From Hafnia alvei (GTDB lineage: Bacteria; Pseudomonadota; Gammaproteobacteria; Enterobacterales; Enterobacteriaceae): DNA of 64,000 nt. How positions within the stretch are numbered: the first letter of the stretch is position 1; each line of letters begins with the position of its first letter. The notes under the pieces were generated by a model, which saw nothing but the letters and a program-made list of their open reading frames with translations, was not told the origin of the DNA and searched no databases. Of this stretch, positions 44,805-55,682 are shown one piece after another. The position numbers and the translations under genes were made by a program. The stretch covers positions 1,194,012 through 1,258,011 of the forward strand of contig NZ_CP139992.1 in assembly GCF_034424155.1 (NCBI RefSeq). The letters are read 5' to 3'.

Positions 44805-46310
44805 ATGCGCGGCGATGGCGATAATGAGGTGTTACTCCGCACTGAAGGTTTGAGTAAATATTTTCCCGGCGTTAAGGCACTCAATAACGTTTCTTTCAGC
44901 CTACGTCGCGGCGAAATTATGGCGCTGCTTGGCGAGAATGGTGCGGGAAAATCGACGCTGATTAAGGCGCTAACCGGCGTTTACCAACGGGATAGCGGTA
45001 CTGTTTGGTTAGACGGTGCCGAGGTCTTTCCAAAAAATACGGCTCATGCGCAAATCTTGGGTATTGGTACCGTATATCAAGAAGTGAACCTGCTGCCTAA
45101 TATGTCGGTGGCAGACAACCTGTTTATTGGCCGAGAGCCGCGTCGTTTTGGTTTTATTCATCGTGGTGAAATGATCCGCCGTGCCACTGAGCTGATGCAA
45201 CGTTACGGTTTTTCGCTGGATGTCACGGAGCCGCTTGGGCGGTTTTCTGTCGCTATGCAGCAAATCGTGGCGATCTGTCGCGCTATCGATCTTTCTGCCA
45301 AGGTGCTCATCCTTGATGAACCTACTGCCAGCCTCGATACCAGTGAAGTAGAAATGCTCTTTACCCTGATGCGTCATTTACGCGATCAAGGTATAAGCCT
45401 GATTTTTGTGACCCACTTTCTCGAACAGGTTTATGCCGTCACCGACCGCATCACGGTGCTGCGCAACGGCGAGTTTGTGGGAACTCGAAACACCAAAGAA
45501 TTACCTTATATCGAATTAGTCAAAATGATGCTGGGTCGTGAGTTGGACAACAATGCTTTGCAGCGTGCGGGCCGTACTTTGCTCAGTGAAAATCCAACGG
45601 TCGAATTTGAAAACTATGGCAAAAAGGGCGTGATCGCCCCCTTTAATCTCAAGGTTCGTCCCGGTGAAATTGTGGGGTTAGCTGGGTTACTTGGCTCTGG
45701 TCGTACGGAAATGGCTGAGGTCATTTTTGGTATTAAACCAGCGGACAGCGGCATCGCACAGGTCAAAGGCAAACCAAGATCGTTACGTTCACCGCATCAA
45801 TCATCGCGCTACGGATTGGGATTCTGCCCTGAAGATCGCAAAACCGATGGCATCATCGCGGCGGCGTCCGTGCGTGAGAATATAATTCTGGCGCTTCAGG
45901 CACAGCGTGGGTGGCTGCGCCCGATTGCACGCAAAGAGCAACAGCACATCGCGGAACGCTTCATTCGCCAACTGGGGATTCGTACCCCAAGCACTGAACA
46001 GCCCATTGAGTTTCTTTCCGGCGGCAACCAGCAAAAAGTTTTACTTTCGCGCTGGCTGCTCACCAAACCCCAGTTTCTTATTTTAGACGAACCGACACGC
46101 GGGATTGACGTGGGCGCTCACGCCGAGATTATTCGCCTGATAGAAACCTTGTGCGCCGATGGTTTAGCGCTGCTGGTGATCTCATCGGAGCTTGAAGAGC
46201 TGGTGGGGTATGCCGATCGGGTGGTGATCCTGCGCGATCGCCAGCAAATCGCCGAAATCCCACTTGAGCAGCTTTCGGTTGCCGCCATTATGAATGCCAT
46301 TGCGGCATAA
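44805..46310 (+). CDS. ytfR: Galactofuranose ABC transporter, ATPase
   Basis: A 501-residue fused double ATPase. First half: Walker A GENGAGKST, signature-like LGRFSVAMQQ and Walker B VLILDEPTAS. Second half: degenerate Walker A GLLGSGRTEM, signature LSGGNQQKV and Walker B FLILDEPTRG. Matches E. coli YtfR (500 residues). ATG 44805 follows AGGAG. ytfT begins 13 bp after its stop. Confidence 0.95.
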   Translation: MRGDGDNEVLLRTEGLSKYFPGVKALNNVSFSLRRGEIMALLGENGAGKSTLIKALTGVYQRDSGTVWLDGAEVFPKNTAHAQILGIGTVYQEVNLLPNMSVADNLFIGREPRRFGFIHRGEMIRRATELMQRYGFSLDVTEPLGRFSVAMQQIVAICRAIDLSAKVLILDEPTASLDTSEVEMLFTLMRHLRDQGISLIFVTHFLEQVYAVTDRITVLRNGEFVGTRNTKELPYIELVKMMLGRELDNNALQRAGRTLLSENPTVEFENYGKKGVIAPFNLKVRPGEIVGLAGLLGSGRTEMAEVIFGIKPADSGIAQVKGKPRSLRSPHQSSRYGLGFCPEDRKTDGIIAAASVRENIILALQAQRGWLRPIARKEQQHIAERFIRQLGIRTPSTEQPIEFLSGGNQQKVLLSRWLLTKPQFLILDEPTRGIDVGAHAEIIRLIETLCADGLALLVISSELEELVGYADRVVILRDRQQIAEIPLEQLSVAAIMNAIAA

Positions 46311-46323
46311 GGAGATGAACGCC

Positions 46324-47343
46324 ATGTCTGGTTCTTTGCCCGATGCCAATCCCTCCAAAACCTCACGGCTACGATGGCCAACGGGTATGCCGCAAATTGT
46401 GGCGTTGGTTGTGGTGTTACTGGTTGATAGCGTTGTCGCCAATAATTTCTTTTCTATTCATATTCAAGATGGGCGCTTGTTTGGCAGCTTAATCGATATC
46501 CTCAACCGCTGTGCGCCAGTGGCGCTTTTGGCGATAGGTATGACGCTGGTGATTGCGACTGGCGGTATCGATCTTTCCGTGGGCGCGGTGATGGCAATCT
46601 CAGGGGCGACCGCCGCTTCGTTAACGGTTCAGGGTTATGGTTTGCCAATCGTGATTTTATCCGCGCTTGGCGTCGGCATTTTATCTGGGCTGTGGAATGG
46701 CATTTTGGTGGCACTCCTAAAAATTCAGCCGTTTGTCGCCACGCTGATTCTGATGGTTGCAGGACGAGGCGTAGCCCAATTGATTACGGCAGGGCAGATT
46801 GTCACTTTCAACTCCCCCTCACTATCGTGGCTGGGCAGCGGTTCACTCTTTTTGCTCCCCACGCCGGTGATTATCACGTTACTGACCTTGTTAGCCTTCT
46901 GGCTACTGACGCGTAAAACCGCGCTCGGGCTTTTTATTGAAGCGGTAGGGATTAACATCCGAGCGGCGAAAAATGCAGGGGTGAATACGCGGCTGATCGT
47001 CATGGGAACCTACATGCTGAGCGGCCTATGCGCTGCGATTGCAGGGATTATTGTAACGGCGGATATACGCGGCGCCGACGCGAATAATGCTGGGTTATGG
47101 CTAGAGTTGGATGCCATTTTGGCCGTGGTTATCGGCGGTGCATCGCTGATGGGAGGCCGATTTAATTTCCTGCTATCGATACTTGGGGCGTTAATTATCC
47201 AAGGAATGAACACCGGCATTTTGCTTTCAGGATTCCAACCGGAATTGAATCAAGTCGTTAAAGCCGTGGTGGTATTGGTTGTTTTAGTGTTCCAGTCGCC
47301 GCGCTTTCTCGCCGCAATCAGAAGGAAGCCGCGCCATGCTTAA
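46324..47343 (+). CDS. ytfT: Galactofuranose ABC transporter, permease YtfT
   Basis: A 339-residue permease of the RbsC type with about 9-10 membrane helices (GMTLVIATGGIDLSVGAVMA is the family motif). ATG 46324 with AAGGAG 9 bp upstream; ATG 46315 is possible. The next gene starts inside its last codons (8-bp overlap). Confidence 0.94.
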   Translation: MSGSLPDANPSKTSRLRWPTGMPQIVALVVVLLVDSVVANNFFSIHIQDGRLFGSLIDILNRCAPVALLAIGMTLVIATGGIDLSVGAVMAISGATAASLTVQGYGLPIVILSALGVGILSGLWNGILVALLKIQPFVATLILMVAGRGVAQLITAGQIVTFNSPSLSWLGSGSLFLLPTPVIITLLTLLAFWLLTRKTALGLFIEAVGINIRAAKNAGVNTRLIVMGTYMLSGLCAAIAGIIVTADIRGADANNAGLWLELDAILAVVIGGASLMGGRFNFLLSILGALIIQGMNTGILLSGFQPELNQVVKAVVVLVVLVFQSPRFLAAIRRKPRHA

Positions 47344-48343
47344 ACGTAATTTGCCGTTGATGATTACGCTGGCGGTTTTTGTACTGGGATATCTGTTTTG
47401 TTTGAGCCAGTTTCCCGGTTTTGCTACCACGCGTGTGATTTGTAATATCCTCACAGATAATGCTTTTCTCGGTATTGTCGCCGTTGGAATGACGTTTGTG
47501 ATCTTGTCGGGTGGCATCGATCTTTCTGTTGGTTCAGTGATCGCTTTTACCGGCGTATTTCTGGCGCGCATGATCGGTGATTATCATATGTCGCCGCTGG
47601 TGGCTTTTCCGTTGGTGCTCGTGATGGGATGTGGCTTCGGGGCCTTCATGGGATGGTTGATTGATGCGCTAAAAATTCCGGCGTTTATCATCACGCTAGC
47701 AGGCATGTTTTTTCTGCGCGGTGCCAGCTATTTGGTTTCAGAAGAGTCGTTGCCTATCGATCATCCGATATACACCACGCTCTCCTCACTGGCTTGGAAA
47801 ATTCCAGGAGGAGGGCGCTTGAGCGCCATGGCGCTATTGATGTTGGCAGTGGTCGTGCTGGGGATCTTTTTGGCCAATCGTACGCGCTTTGGTAATCAGG
47901 TTTATGCGATTGGCGGTAATGCCACATCGGCCAATCTGATGGGGATTTCAACCCGCAGCACCACCATCCGTATTTATATGCTTTCAACTGGATTGGCGAC
48001 GTTAGCGGGCATCGTATTTTCCATTTATACCTCTGCGGGTTATGCGCTTGCAGGAATGGGCGTTGAGCTGGATGCCATCGCCTCCGTGGTGATTGGTGGC
48101 ACGTTGCTGAGCGGCGGAGTGGGAACCGTTTTAGGCACGCTGTTTGGCGTTGCGATTCAGGGATTGATTCAAACCTATATCAACTTTGACGGCACGCTTA
48201 GCTCATGGTGGACCAAAATCGCAATAGGGATTTTGTTGTTCGCATTTATCGGGCTGCAACGCTTACTCACGGTGATGTGGGAGAACCGGCAAACGGCAGA
48301 GGTGAAGAGGATTGATGTTATTAAAGTCGATCGTGCTGTATGA
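47336..48343 (+). CDS. yjfF: Galactofuranose ABC transporter, permease YjfF
   Basis: A 335-residue RbsC-type permease, second membrane subunit of the transporter. Family motif GMTFVILSGGIDLSVGSVIA and long identity to E. coli YjfF (331 residues), e.g. VYAIGGNATSANLMGISTRS. Last gene of the operon. Confidence 0.95.
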   Translation: MLKRNLPLMITLAVFVLGYLFCLSQFPGFATTRVICNILTDNAFLGIVAVGMTFVILSGGIDLSVGSVIAFTGVFLARMIGDYHMSPLVAFPLVLVMGCGFGAFMGWLIDALKIPAFIITLAGMFFLRGASYLVSEESLPIDHPIYTTLSSLAWKIPGGGRLSAMALLMLAVVVLGIFLANRTRFGNQVYAIGGNATSANLMGISTRSTTIRIYMLSTGLATLAGIVFSIYTSAGYALAGMGVELDAIASVVIGGTLLSGGVGTVLGTLFGVAIQGLIQTYINFDGTLSSWWTKIAIGILLFAFIGLQRLLTVMWENRQTAEVKRIDVIKVDRAV

Positions 48344-48353
48344 CCCCATGCTA

Positions 48354-48451
48354 ACCCTCCCCTTGGCAGGGGAGAGAACCGATTCGGCGTTGCATGCGAG
48401 AACTCGATCAGCCCCTCCCCCTGCCAAGGGGGAGGTCGGGAGGGGGGATAC
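48354..48451. repeat. GC-rich inverted-repeat element
   Basis: CCCTTGGCAGGGG-type arms: CTCCCCTTGGCAGGGGAG at about 48357-48374 and CCTCCCCCTGCCAAGGGGGA at 48414-48433 are inverted copies about 40 bp apart, and each arm is itself nearly palindromic. It ends in GGGAGGGGGG. This looks like a small dispersed intergenic repeat. Confidence 0.6.
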
Positions 48452-48459
48452 TCCAACTC

Positions 48460-49065
48460 TTACAAACTATTATAAACCTGCTCGACCTTCGCCATATAAC
48501 GCGGAGCCTGTGCCGCAGGATGATATTGACGAACGTGCCAGTGGAACGCTTCTGGTGAAAGCTGATTAATCATCTGAATCGCGGTTTTGCGATTGCTCGA
48601 AAAAGTACGCAGCAGCGCGCCTGCGCCGTTAGCGTAAGCCACCTCGGTTGCATAGCGACGAGTCACAGGATCGTCAATCCAGTTCAGCTGTTGATGTTGA
48701 ATTGCGCTGATATAAGCGGCACCTAAATCGATATTGGTTTCGGGATCGAGTAAATCATCGTCGTCAGGGCAGCCGCGTTTACCTTTATAGCGATAGGCAT
48801 CACACCCGCCGGTTGAGGCTTTGAGCTGCATGAGACCGATGGCGTTCGAAGGGCTGACGGCTTCTGGATTGAAGCTGGATTCTACCTGAATAATCGCGGC
48901 GATAAGTTTGGGATCGACCTTATAGTCATCGGCAGCATCTTCGATAACATCGTCGTAGGCATGGGTGTCGTACTTTTTATAATGATGTTTGCTTGAACAG
49001 CCAGCCAAGAAAAGCAATAGCAGCATAATGCCAAATCGCGAAGGATGTTTGAGTATTGAAATCAT
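48460..49065 (-). CDS. emtA: Endo-type membrane-bound lytic transglycosylase A
   Basis: A 201-residue lipoprotein: the signal peptide ends in FLAGC (Cys23). The SLT domain has the catalytic Glu in AAIIQVESSFNPEAVSPSNA, then IGLMQLKAST and AYANGAGALLRTFSSNRK, as in E. coli EmtA/MltE (203 residues). It cleaves glycan strands of peptidoglycan from inside the outer membrane. It stands alone, convergent with yjfF. Confidence 0.92.
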   Translation of the reverse strand: MISILKHPSRFGIMLLLLFLAGCSSKHHYKKYDTHAYDDVIEDAADDYKVDPKLIAAIIQVESSFNPEAVSPSNAIGLMQLKASTGGCDAYRYKGKRGCPDDDDLLDPETNIDLGAAYISAIQHQQLNWIDDPVTRRYATEVAYANGAGALLRTFSSNRKTAIQMINQLSPEAFHWHVRQYHPAAQAPRYMAKVEQVYNSL

Positions 49066-49252
49066 TGGTGAGCACGCCAGCCTATATCCATTAAAATAGA
49101 ATAGGACTCATTAGTGAGACGACCATGTCGAAGGGAATGCCTGATTTAAATAGACGGATCCCTACGCCCGAAACAGACGCAGGGATCATATAGTCATCCA
49201 GCAAGTAGGTCACCTGCTGTTTTGCGCATTTTTAGTAAAAAAATAAGATCCT

Positions 49253-49567
49253 TCAGCGAAGATAAAACACCTCGTTAAGCTCATCGGTAACTGGGCTGTT
49301 GTCCGCGTTGCTCGGCATTACATCGGCCATATGTTTCCACCAGCGCTGGCAGGTTTCGGTCTGTGCAATCGCATTCCAACGCGCTTCGGATTCAATTTCA
49401 ACGAAGCCAAACAGCAGATGGCGTTTTTCATCCAAAAAGATCGAATAATTGTGTGCGCCATGCGCTTTTAATTCGGCTTCCAGCTCTGGCCAAATCGGCG
49501 AATGGCGGCGCTGATACTCTGCGTGGGCATCGGGATTAACCTGCATGACAAAGGCTTTACGGATCAT
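49253..49567 (-). CDS. rhaM: L-rhamnose mutarotase
   Basis: A 104-residue enzyme that interconverts the alpha and beta anomers of L-rhamnose. N-terminus [20 protein letters not shown] and the motif [20 protein letters not shown] are typical. It lies 9 bp after the lactaldehyde reductase gene, at the end of the rha operon. Confidence 0.95.
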   Translation of the reverse strand: MIRKAFVMQVNPDAHAEYQRRHSPIWPELEAELKAHGAHNYSIFLDEKRHLLFGFVEIESEARWNAIAQTETCQRWWKHMADVMPSNADNSPVTDELNEVFYLR

Positions 49568-49576
49568 ATTTCCTCC

Positions 49577-50725
49577 TTACATCGCCTGAAGGTAGAGCGC
49601 CCGAACCTGCTCACGATCTGCGCTACGCGGGTTACACGGCGCACAGGGATCGGCCAGCGCTTTATCTAACCAACCGTCAATATCACTTTCTTTGATACCC
49701 AGCGCGTGGAATCCAGAAGGAATACCAACGCGTGTCGAGAGCTCACGAATGGCCGCGATAGCGCTGTGGCTGGCCTGCTCTTCATCCATTTCCTGAGTAT
49801 TAACTCCCATTGCCTGCGCGATTCGAGCGAAGCGGGAAACCGCATTAGGGCGATTAAAGGCTTCAACCACCGGCAACAAAATGGCGTTACATACGCCGTG
49901 TGGCAGATTATGCGTCGCCCCCGGCTGATGCGCTAATGCATGAACTAAACCCAGTCCGGCGCTGTTAAAAGCCATCCCTGCCAGATATTGCCCATAGGCC
50001 ATCATTTCACGTGCCTGAAGGTTCTGCCCATTGTCCACCGCCAGCGGTAACCATTCGGCGATCATGCGAATAGACTCCAGCGCCGAGTGATCGGTCAGTG
50101 GATGCGCGCCTACGGAAACATAGGCTTCAATCGCATGGGTTAGCGCGTCCATGCCGGTTGCGGCGGTTACCGAGGCGGGAATATTTAGCATCACCGCCGG
50201 ATCGTCCACGGCAATATCAGGAATAATATTGCTGTCGATAATCACCTCTTTCACCTGACGTCGGCTATCAATGATCACCGCGTTGCTGGTGAGCTCAGCG
50301 GCGGTTCCCGCCGTGGTATTAATAGCGACCAGCGGTACACCGGCATTTTTCACCTTGCCCACGCCCGAATAGGCGGTGGAAGGGCCGGGATTGGCGGTCA
50401 GAATTTTAATGGCTTTGGTGGTATCAATTGGGCTACCACCGCCGAAGGCGATCAGGTAATCACACTGGTTTTGCTGATAGGCTTGAAAACCTGCCTGAAC
50501 TAATTCTTCGGTTGGATTTGGAAACACATCTTTAAACAGTACGTATGGCAGGTTTTGCTGCTGCATCGCACTAAACAGGCTGTCTAACAACCCCATTTCC
50601 ACCAACTGACCATCGGTAACAATCAGCGCTTTTCCCCACTTTTTGTCGCCAAGCAGTTTCACCATATCGACGATAGCGCCGTTGCCGTGCAGGCTGATTT
50701 TCGGTAATGCCAGCATGAAACTCAT
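49577..50725 (-). CDS. fucO: Lactaldehyde reductase (iron-dependent alcohol dehydrogenase)
   Basis: A 382-residue group III Fe-dependent alcohol dehydrogenase that reduces L-lactaldehyde to 1,2-propanediol. NAD motif in FGGGSPIDTTKAIK; metal ligands Asp/His in GMDALTHAIEAYVS, and His residues in GLVHALAHQPGATHNLPHG. ATG 50725 with AGGAG is chosen; the upstream frame is not supported. Its place between rhaD and rhaM shows it serves rhamnose breakdown (named rhaO in some genomes). Confidence 0.93.
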   Translation of the reverse strand: MSFMLALPKISLHGNGAIVDMVKLLGDKKWGKALIVTDGQLVEMGLLDSLFSAMQQQNLPYVLFKDVFPNPTEELVQAGFQAYQQNQCDYLIAFGGGSPIDTTKAIKILTANPGPSTAYSGVGKVKNAGVPLVAINTTAGTAAELTSNAVIIDSRRQVKEVIIDSNIIPDIAVDDPAVMLNIPASVTAATGMDALTHAIEAYVSVGAHPLTDHSALESIRMIAEWLPLAVDNGQNLQAREMMAYGQYLAGMAFNSAGLGLVHALAHQPGATHNLPHGVCNAILLPVVEAFNRPNAVSRFARIAQAMGVNTQEMDEEQASHSAIAAIRELSTRVGIPSGFHALGIKESDIDGWLDKALADPCAPCNPRSADREQVRALYLQAM

Positions 50726-50803
50726 GATATTGCTCCTGAAAATGAAAAACCGTTGTAATGCGCTTCCTAAGGAGAAGCGCATGCGATCGGTCTTTCTCAG
50801 CGA

Positions 50804-51628
50804 TTAATCTTCAAGTGCCGCAGCCATTGGCGTAACACCAAAGCGTGCGGCGAGCGCAATCAGCTCCTGCGTGGAGATCGTTTGTTTTTTCCCGCCCATC
50901 GACAGCACTTTCACCATAATCTCCGCGGATTTTTCAGCGGTATCGATCAGGCCAAAAGCATCGTCTAGCGTTGGGCCACTGCCGAAAATTCCGTGGAAAG
51001 GCCACAGTACTAAACCGTGCTGACGCATTTGTTCTGCGGTTTGCGTGCCGATGCCGTCGGTGCCCGGCACCATCCAAGGTACGATGCCAATGCCATCAGG
51101 GAACACCACTAAACACTCGGTGCTGCCTTCCCATAGCAGACGGGTAAATTTGGCGTTGTCCAAATCATGCACGTAGCTAAGCGCAATCAAATTGGTGGCG
51201 TGACAATGCATGATGACGCGGTTATCGCCGCCGGTAACCTGCATACGTACGATATGCGATTGGAAATGCGCGGCCAGTTCAGAGGTTGGCAGGCCGCCTT
51301 TGGTTAATCCCCAATGGATGTGGTAGGCCATGCCATCGGCGCTAACCTGTAGCAGCACCAGATTTTCCTGCGGTGCAATTTGTACGTTGCGGAAAAATTT
51401 GCCTGAGCCGGTCACTAAGAACCAGCTATTGGCGAGTTCGGTGGCAGGCTGTGTCAGCTCAACGCAGCGCGGCTGTGAGTTAAAATCGGCGCGAAACGGT
51501 GCGACTTCTTCCTCTAATAAACGCAGGCTAACGTTGCCTCCGTTACGTTCATCCCAGCCTTTGAGCCACATATCGCTGGTGGCTTTAATCATGCCCTGAA
51601 CGAACCAGGAATCGATGATAGATTGCAT
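50804..51628 (-). CDS. rhaD: Rhamnulose-1-phosphate aldolase
   Basis: A 274-residue zinc class II aldolase that splits L-rhamnulose 1-phosphate to dihydroxyacetone phosphate and L-lactaldehyde. Zinc ligands are visible in [15 protein letters not shown] and [13 protein letters not shown]; catalytic Glu in [20 protein letters not shown]. Normal length. 25 bp after rhaA. Confidence 0.95.
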   Translation of the reverse strand: MQSIIDSWFVQGMIKATSDMWLKGWDERNGGNVSLRLLEEEVAPFRADFNSQPRCVELTQPATELANSWFLVTGSGKFFRNVQIAPQENLVLLQVSADGMAYHIHWGLTKGGLPTSELAAHFQSHIVRMQVTGGDNRVIMHCHATNLIALSYVHDLDNAKFTRLLWEGSTECLVVFPDGIGIVPWMVPGTDGIGTQTAEQMRQHGLVLWPFHGIFGSGPTLDDAFGLIDTAEKSAEIMVKVLSMGGKKQTISTQELIALAARFGVTPMAAALED

Positions 51629-51653
51629 AGTTTTTATTCCTTTTATTTATCAC

Positions 51654-52910
51654 TTAACGCTGAGACAAAATGTGTTCTTCATATTCGCGCACTGCTTTTA
51701 GCCAACTGGCATCAACGGGAACGTCGTTGCGCTGGCAGTACATTTCCCATACCGCCTGCCAAGGCAGCGATTTTTGTTCTTCCAGCAGAGCCAGACGTGC
51801 CGTGTAGTCACCGCTTTCTTCCAAATTACGCAGATGGTTAGTCGGTTCTAGCAGTGCGCGCAGCAGGGCTTTTTTCATATTGCGCGTACCAATTACCCAG
51901 GCCGCAATGCGATTGATGGAAGCATCGAAGAAGTCCAAGCCGATATGCACGCGGTTAAACAGGTTGTGGCGGACGATTTCGCTGGCAATGGCCTGAGTTT
52001 CATCGTCGAGCAAGACCACGTGGTCGCTGTCCCAGCGTACTGGGCGGCTAACGTGCAGCAGCAAACGAGGCACATAAAGCATGGCGCTGGAAATTTTGTC
52101 GGAGATCACTTCTGTTGGATGGAAGTGACCGGCATCCAGACACAGGGCGGTCTGACGGCTGGCTGCGTAGCCGAGGTAAAACTCGTTTGAGCCCACGGTA
52201 TAGCTCTCAGCGCCGATGCCGAAAAGTTTGCTTTCAACCGCGTCGATGTGATGTGCCGGGTTTAGTTTTTCAGCGATAACCTCATCCAGCGCCGAAGCCA
52301 AGCGTTGACGCGGAGCCAAGCGGTCAATCGGCGTGTCTTTCATGCCGTCTGGGATCCAGATATTCATGACGGACGGCGTACCCAACTGTTCGCCAAAATA
52401 GGCTGAAATACGGCGGCTGGCTTGGCAATGTTCAATCCAGAACTGGCGTGTTTCGGGGTTGGCGGATGAGAGAGTAAAACCATCGGCGCTCAGCGGGTGA
52501 GAGAAACAGGAAGGGTTAAAATCTAAGCCTAAATGGTGTTTTTTAGCCCATTCAACCCAGTTAGCAAAATGGCACGGCTCGATTTTATTACGTGCGACCG
52601 GCGTATCAGATTCTAAATAAATCGCGTGCAGATTCAGGCGTTTTGGCCCTGGGATCAGCGTTAATGCCATTTCTAAATCGGCACGCAGCTCTGCGGCGTT
52701 GCGCGCTTTGCCCGGATAGTTACCGGTGGCCTGAATACCGCCGGTCAGTGAACCTTCAGGATTTTCAAAACCGGCAACGTCATCGCCCTGCCAGCAGTGC
52801 ATCGAAACTGGCAGTTTCTCCATGGTTTTCAGCGCATTTTCGACGTCTACGCCAACAGCGTTAAAACGTTGTTTAGCCAGTTCCCAAGCCTGATCGATTG
52901 AAGTGGTCAT
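51654..52910 (-). CDS. rhaA: L-rhamnose isomerase
   Basis: A 418-residue enzyme converting L-rhamnose to L-rhamnulose. Strong identity to E. coli RhaA, e.g. [20 protein letters not shown] and [19 protein letters not shown] (metal-binding region). ATG 52910 overlaps the rhaB stop (ATGA) and follows AAGGA. Confidence 0.96.
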   Translation of the reverse strand: MTTSIDQAWELAKQRFNAVGVDVENALKTMEKLPVSMHCWQGDDVAGFENPEGSLTGGIQATGNYPGKARNAAELRADLEMALTLIPGPKRLNLHAIYLESDTPVARNKIEPCHFANWVEWAKKHHLGLDFNPSCFSHPLSADGFTLSSANPETRQFWIEHCQASRRISAYFGEQLGTPSVMNIWIPDGMKDTPIDRLAPRQRLASALDEVIAEKLNPAHHIDAVESKLFGIGAESYTVGSNEFYLGYAASRQTALCLDAGHFHPTEVISDKISSAMLYVPRLLLHVSRPVRWDSDHVVLLDDETQAIASEIVRHNLFNRVHIGLDFFDASINRIAAWVIGTRNMKKALLRALLEPTNHLRNLEESGDYTARLALLEEQKSLPWQAVWEMYCQRNDVPVDASWLKAVREYEEHILSQR

Positions 52911-54385
52911 ACACATGTTCCTTTGAATTGGGCAGAGGTTTGCGCACCGCCGTTGCTGAGCGATGCGGATAAAGAGTGGTGAGATGGGTTGGGTAAAAAA
53001 TGTTCCAGCGGGAAGTTATTTGCCACCACGCGGCGGAAAGCATGCACATCGGCGATATCGCCCAGCGCGATTAACTGGCAGCCGATATTGCCTAAGGTTG
53101 AAGCTTCAACGGGGCCCGCGCTGACTTCGATGTTGCAGAGATCGGCGCACAGCTGATTGAGGAAACGGTTTTGGCTGCCCCCGCCGACGATATGTAAATG
53201 GCTGATCGGCTTACCGCGCAGTTCAGCAAGCTCTTCGGCCACCTGCTGATAGAGTTTCGCCAAGCTGTCAAAAATACAGCGCGCCAGTTCTGCCGGTGTT
53301 TCGGGCACCGGAACGCCACGCTCGCGGCAGTCGTTTTGAATTTCCAAACACATATTGGCTGGGTTGATGAAGCGCTCGTCGTTCGGGTTAATCAGAAAAT
53401 GGTGTGCAGACTGCTGAGCGGCCTCTGCAATCAGATCGGGCAGATACTGAACGCCCAGCTCTTGGGTTGCGCGCTGTAGCAACCATAAGCCCATAATATT
53501 TTTCAGTACCCGATAGCGGCCTTCTGCCCCCCCTTCATTGGTGATATTGGCCTGCAACGCATGGCTATCGGTGAACGGCGTACGGCTTTCAATGCCCATT
53601 AATGACCATGTACCTGAGCTGAGATAGGCCGAATCGCTATCCTGCATTGGGGTGGCAATCACCGCGCTGGCAGTGTCATGGGTGGCAACGGCAACGACTG
53701 GAACCTGTTGTCCTTTCGGGCTTTGCCAGCAATCGATACGCTGACCCGGCTGGGTCGGTTTGCCAAACCAACGAGCCGGAACACCGGCATAGTTCAGCAA
53801 ATCGGTATCCCAATCGCCGCTGTGGATATTCAACAGCTGTGTTGTACTGGCGTTGGTGTATTCCCAGTTCATTTGCCCTGTTAAACGGTAATGAAGGTAA
53901 TCGGGAATAAGCAGTAAATGCTCAACCCGATCCAGCAACTCAGGCTGTTGTTCGCTGAGCGCACGCAGCTGATAAAGGGTATTGAAGGGCAAAAACTGAA
54001 TGCCGGTACGTTGATAGATAAACGGTTTACCTAAGTGCTCTTGCGCCTGTGCCATCAGGCCGTGCGTACGATCGTCTCGATAAGCGACGGGATGGCCGAC
54101 TCGTTCGCCGCTGGCATCCAACAACACAAAATCTACGCCCCAGGTATCAATGCCAATGCTGTCTAATGGGATATTTTCAGCATCAATTTGCTCAAGCCCG
54201 GTACGAATTTCCTGCTCAAGGGCATCAAGATCCCAAGTATCAAAACCGTCACGAGGTACCAGCCGATTGGTAAAGCGGCGGATCTCTTTTAGCGTAAGGT
54301 GTTGCGTGCCGACGTGGTAACTCGCCAGCATCACTCGCCCGCTGGAGGCACCAAGATCGATTGCGGCAATATGGCGTGTCGTCAT
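52907..54385 (-). CDS. rhaB: Rhamnulokinase
   Basis: A 492-residue FGGY-family kinase that phosphorylates L-rhamnulose. Phosphate motif [13 protein letters not shown] at the N-terminus, [13 protein letters not shown] in the middle and [18 protein letters not shown] at the adenosine site. ATG 54385 matches E. coli; ATG 54409 would add 8 residues. First gene of rhaBAD, divergent to rhaS. Confidence 0.95.
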   Translation of the reverse strand: MTTRHIAAIDLGASSGRVMLASYHVGTQHLTLKEIRRFTNRLVPRDGFDTWDLDALEQEIRTGLEQIDAENIPLDSIGIDTWGVDFVLLDASGERVGHPVAYRDDRTHGLMAQAQEHLGKPFIYQRTGIQFLPFNTLYQLRALSEQQPELLDRVEHLLLIPDYLHYRLTGQMNWEYTNASTTQLLNIHSGDWDTDLLNYAGVPARWFGKPTQPGQRIDCWQSPKGQQVPVVAVATHDTASAVIATPMQDSDSAYLSSGTWSLMGIESRTPFTDSHALQANITNEGGAEGRYRVLKNIMGLWLLQRATQELGVQYLPDLIAEAAQQSAHHFLINPNDERFINPANMCLEIQNDCRERGVPVPETPAELARCIFDSLAKLYQQVAEELAELRGKPISHLHIVGGGSQNRFLNQLCADLCNIEVSAGPVEASTLGNIGCQLIALGDIADVHAFRRVVANNFPLEHFLPNPSHHSLSASLSNGGAQTSAQFKGTCV

Positions 54386-54430
54386 GTTGAACCGTCCGTC
54401 GTTGAACATTCTTATTTATCAATGACGGTC

Positions 54431-54463
54431 AGTGTAGAAACTTGCTTGGTGGGGCACCTTCTC
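54431..54463 (-). promoter_or_regulatory. rhaB promoter with RhaS-site-like sequence
   Basis: On the minus strand GAGAAGGTG (54455-54463) overlaps the -35 position and TACACT (54431-54436) is the -10, 17 bp apart. E. coli PrhaB has the same order (GAGAAGG then a TAGACT -10), where RhaS binds next to the -35. Confidence 0.55.
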
Positions 54464-54509
54464 ATGAATGCCAGTGAAATTATGGCGATGGCAATACGGC
54501 AAAGGTGAA

Positions 54510-54525
54510 AGTGAAGTAAGTCACA
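54510..54525. promoter_or_regulatory. CRP site in the rhaB-rhaS intergenic region
   Basis: AGTGA-N6-TCACA differs from the TGTGA-N6-TCACA consensus by one base. It lies between the divergent rhaBAD and rhaSR promoters, which in E. coli are both CRP-dependent. Confidence 0.6.
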
Positions 54526-54723
54526 GTTCTTAGATGCGCTGGCCTGTGATGTTCGCCGCATTTCTTAATATTGGTCGTGCATTCTTGAATTAACGAACGC
54601 GAAAAGCCGTTTTGACGTCAAAAGTTTAAGGTTCATTTTTCAGCCTTCTTCTACTATCGAGCCATAGCAAACCGCTGGAGAAATCACCCGCGTTGATACC
54701 CCGATAAGATAAGGAGTCTGACG

Positions 54724-55545
54724 ATGACGGTTTTGCACAGTATTGATTTTTTCTCTTCTGGCTATGCGCCTGTCGCCATAGAGCCTCGCGCTCCGCAGCC
54801 GGAGTTTCCTGAACATCACCATGATTTCTATGAAATTGTGATTGTAGAACAGGGCGCTGGTGTACACGTTTTCAACGGCAATCCTTATACGCTCAACAGC
54901 GGCTGTGTATGTTTCGTTCGCGATCACGATCGTCATTTGTTTGAGCATACCGACGGCCTTTTTCTCACCAATGTGCTCTTTCGAGCGCCGGATGCGTTTA
55001 AGTTTTTATCGGGCGTTGAGCAATTTTTACCGCGAGAATCTGAAGGGGTTTATCCCTCGCATTGGCGTATCAGCCAGCAGGTGCTAGCGCAGGTAAAAAT
55101 GCTGATGGCGAAACTCGAACAAACACCGGCCAGCGAGCGAGCCGAGGATATTGCGTTACATGAAAGCGTCTTTATGCAGCTTATTGTGCAGCTTTGGCAG
55201 GGGTGTTCTGCTCAGGTCGGGGACGATCAGGAAGGGCGTTTGCGTCAGCTCTTAGATTGGTTACAGCATCACTACGCCGAATCTGTGGAGTGGACGGAAT
55301 TAGCGGACCGTTTCTCTTTGCCGCTTCGCACCTTACACCGCCAGCTTAAGAACCATACCGGCATGACACCGCAGCGCTATCTGACTCGCCTACGTCTTTT
55401 ACAAGCCCGACACCAGCTTTGTCACAGTGATAGCAGCGTGACGGATATTGCCTATCAGTGCGGTTTTGGCGACAGCAATCATTTTTCTACGCTTTTCAAA
55501 CGCGAGTTTGACCAATCTCCTAGAGCCTTGCGTTATCAGGGATAG
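54724..55545 (+). CDS. rhaS: AraC-family activator RhaS
   Basis: A 273-residue AraC/XylS regulator: cupin-like N-terminal L-rhamnose-binding domain ([20 protein letters not shown]) and C-terminal double HTH ([20 protein letters not shown], then [20 protein letters not shown]). It activates rhaBAD. ATG 54724 follows AAGGAG. E. coli RhaS has 278 residues. Confidence 0.94.
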   Translation: MTVLHSIDFFSSGYAPVAIEPRAPQPEFPEHHHDFYEIVIVEQGAGVHVFNGNPYTLNSGCVCFVRDHDRHLFEHTDGLFLTNVLFRAPDAFKFLSGVEQFLPRESEGVYPSHWRISQQVLAQVKMLMAKLEQTPASERAEDIALHESVFMQLIVQLWQGCSAQVGDDQEGRLRQLLDWLQHHYAESVEWTELADRFSLPLRTLHRQLKNHTGMTPQRYLTRLRLLQARHQLCHSDSSVTDIAYQCGFGDSNHFSTLFKREFDQSPRALRYQG

Positions 55546-55682
55546 TGGCTCAGTCACGTTAAGCCAAGTGACATTTTGTTACTTAACGGCGGAATGCAAT
55601 GTGCGGAATCGAGAAAGCCGTCAACGTAAAACCATGATGATTCTGTGATACTTTCTGGCTAAATAAGCGTGGGAGGCGGGGA

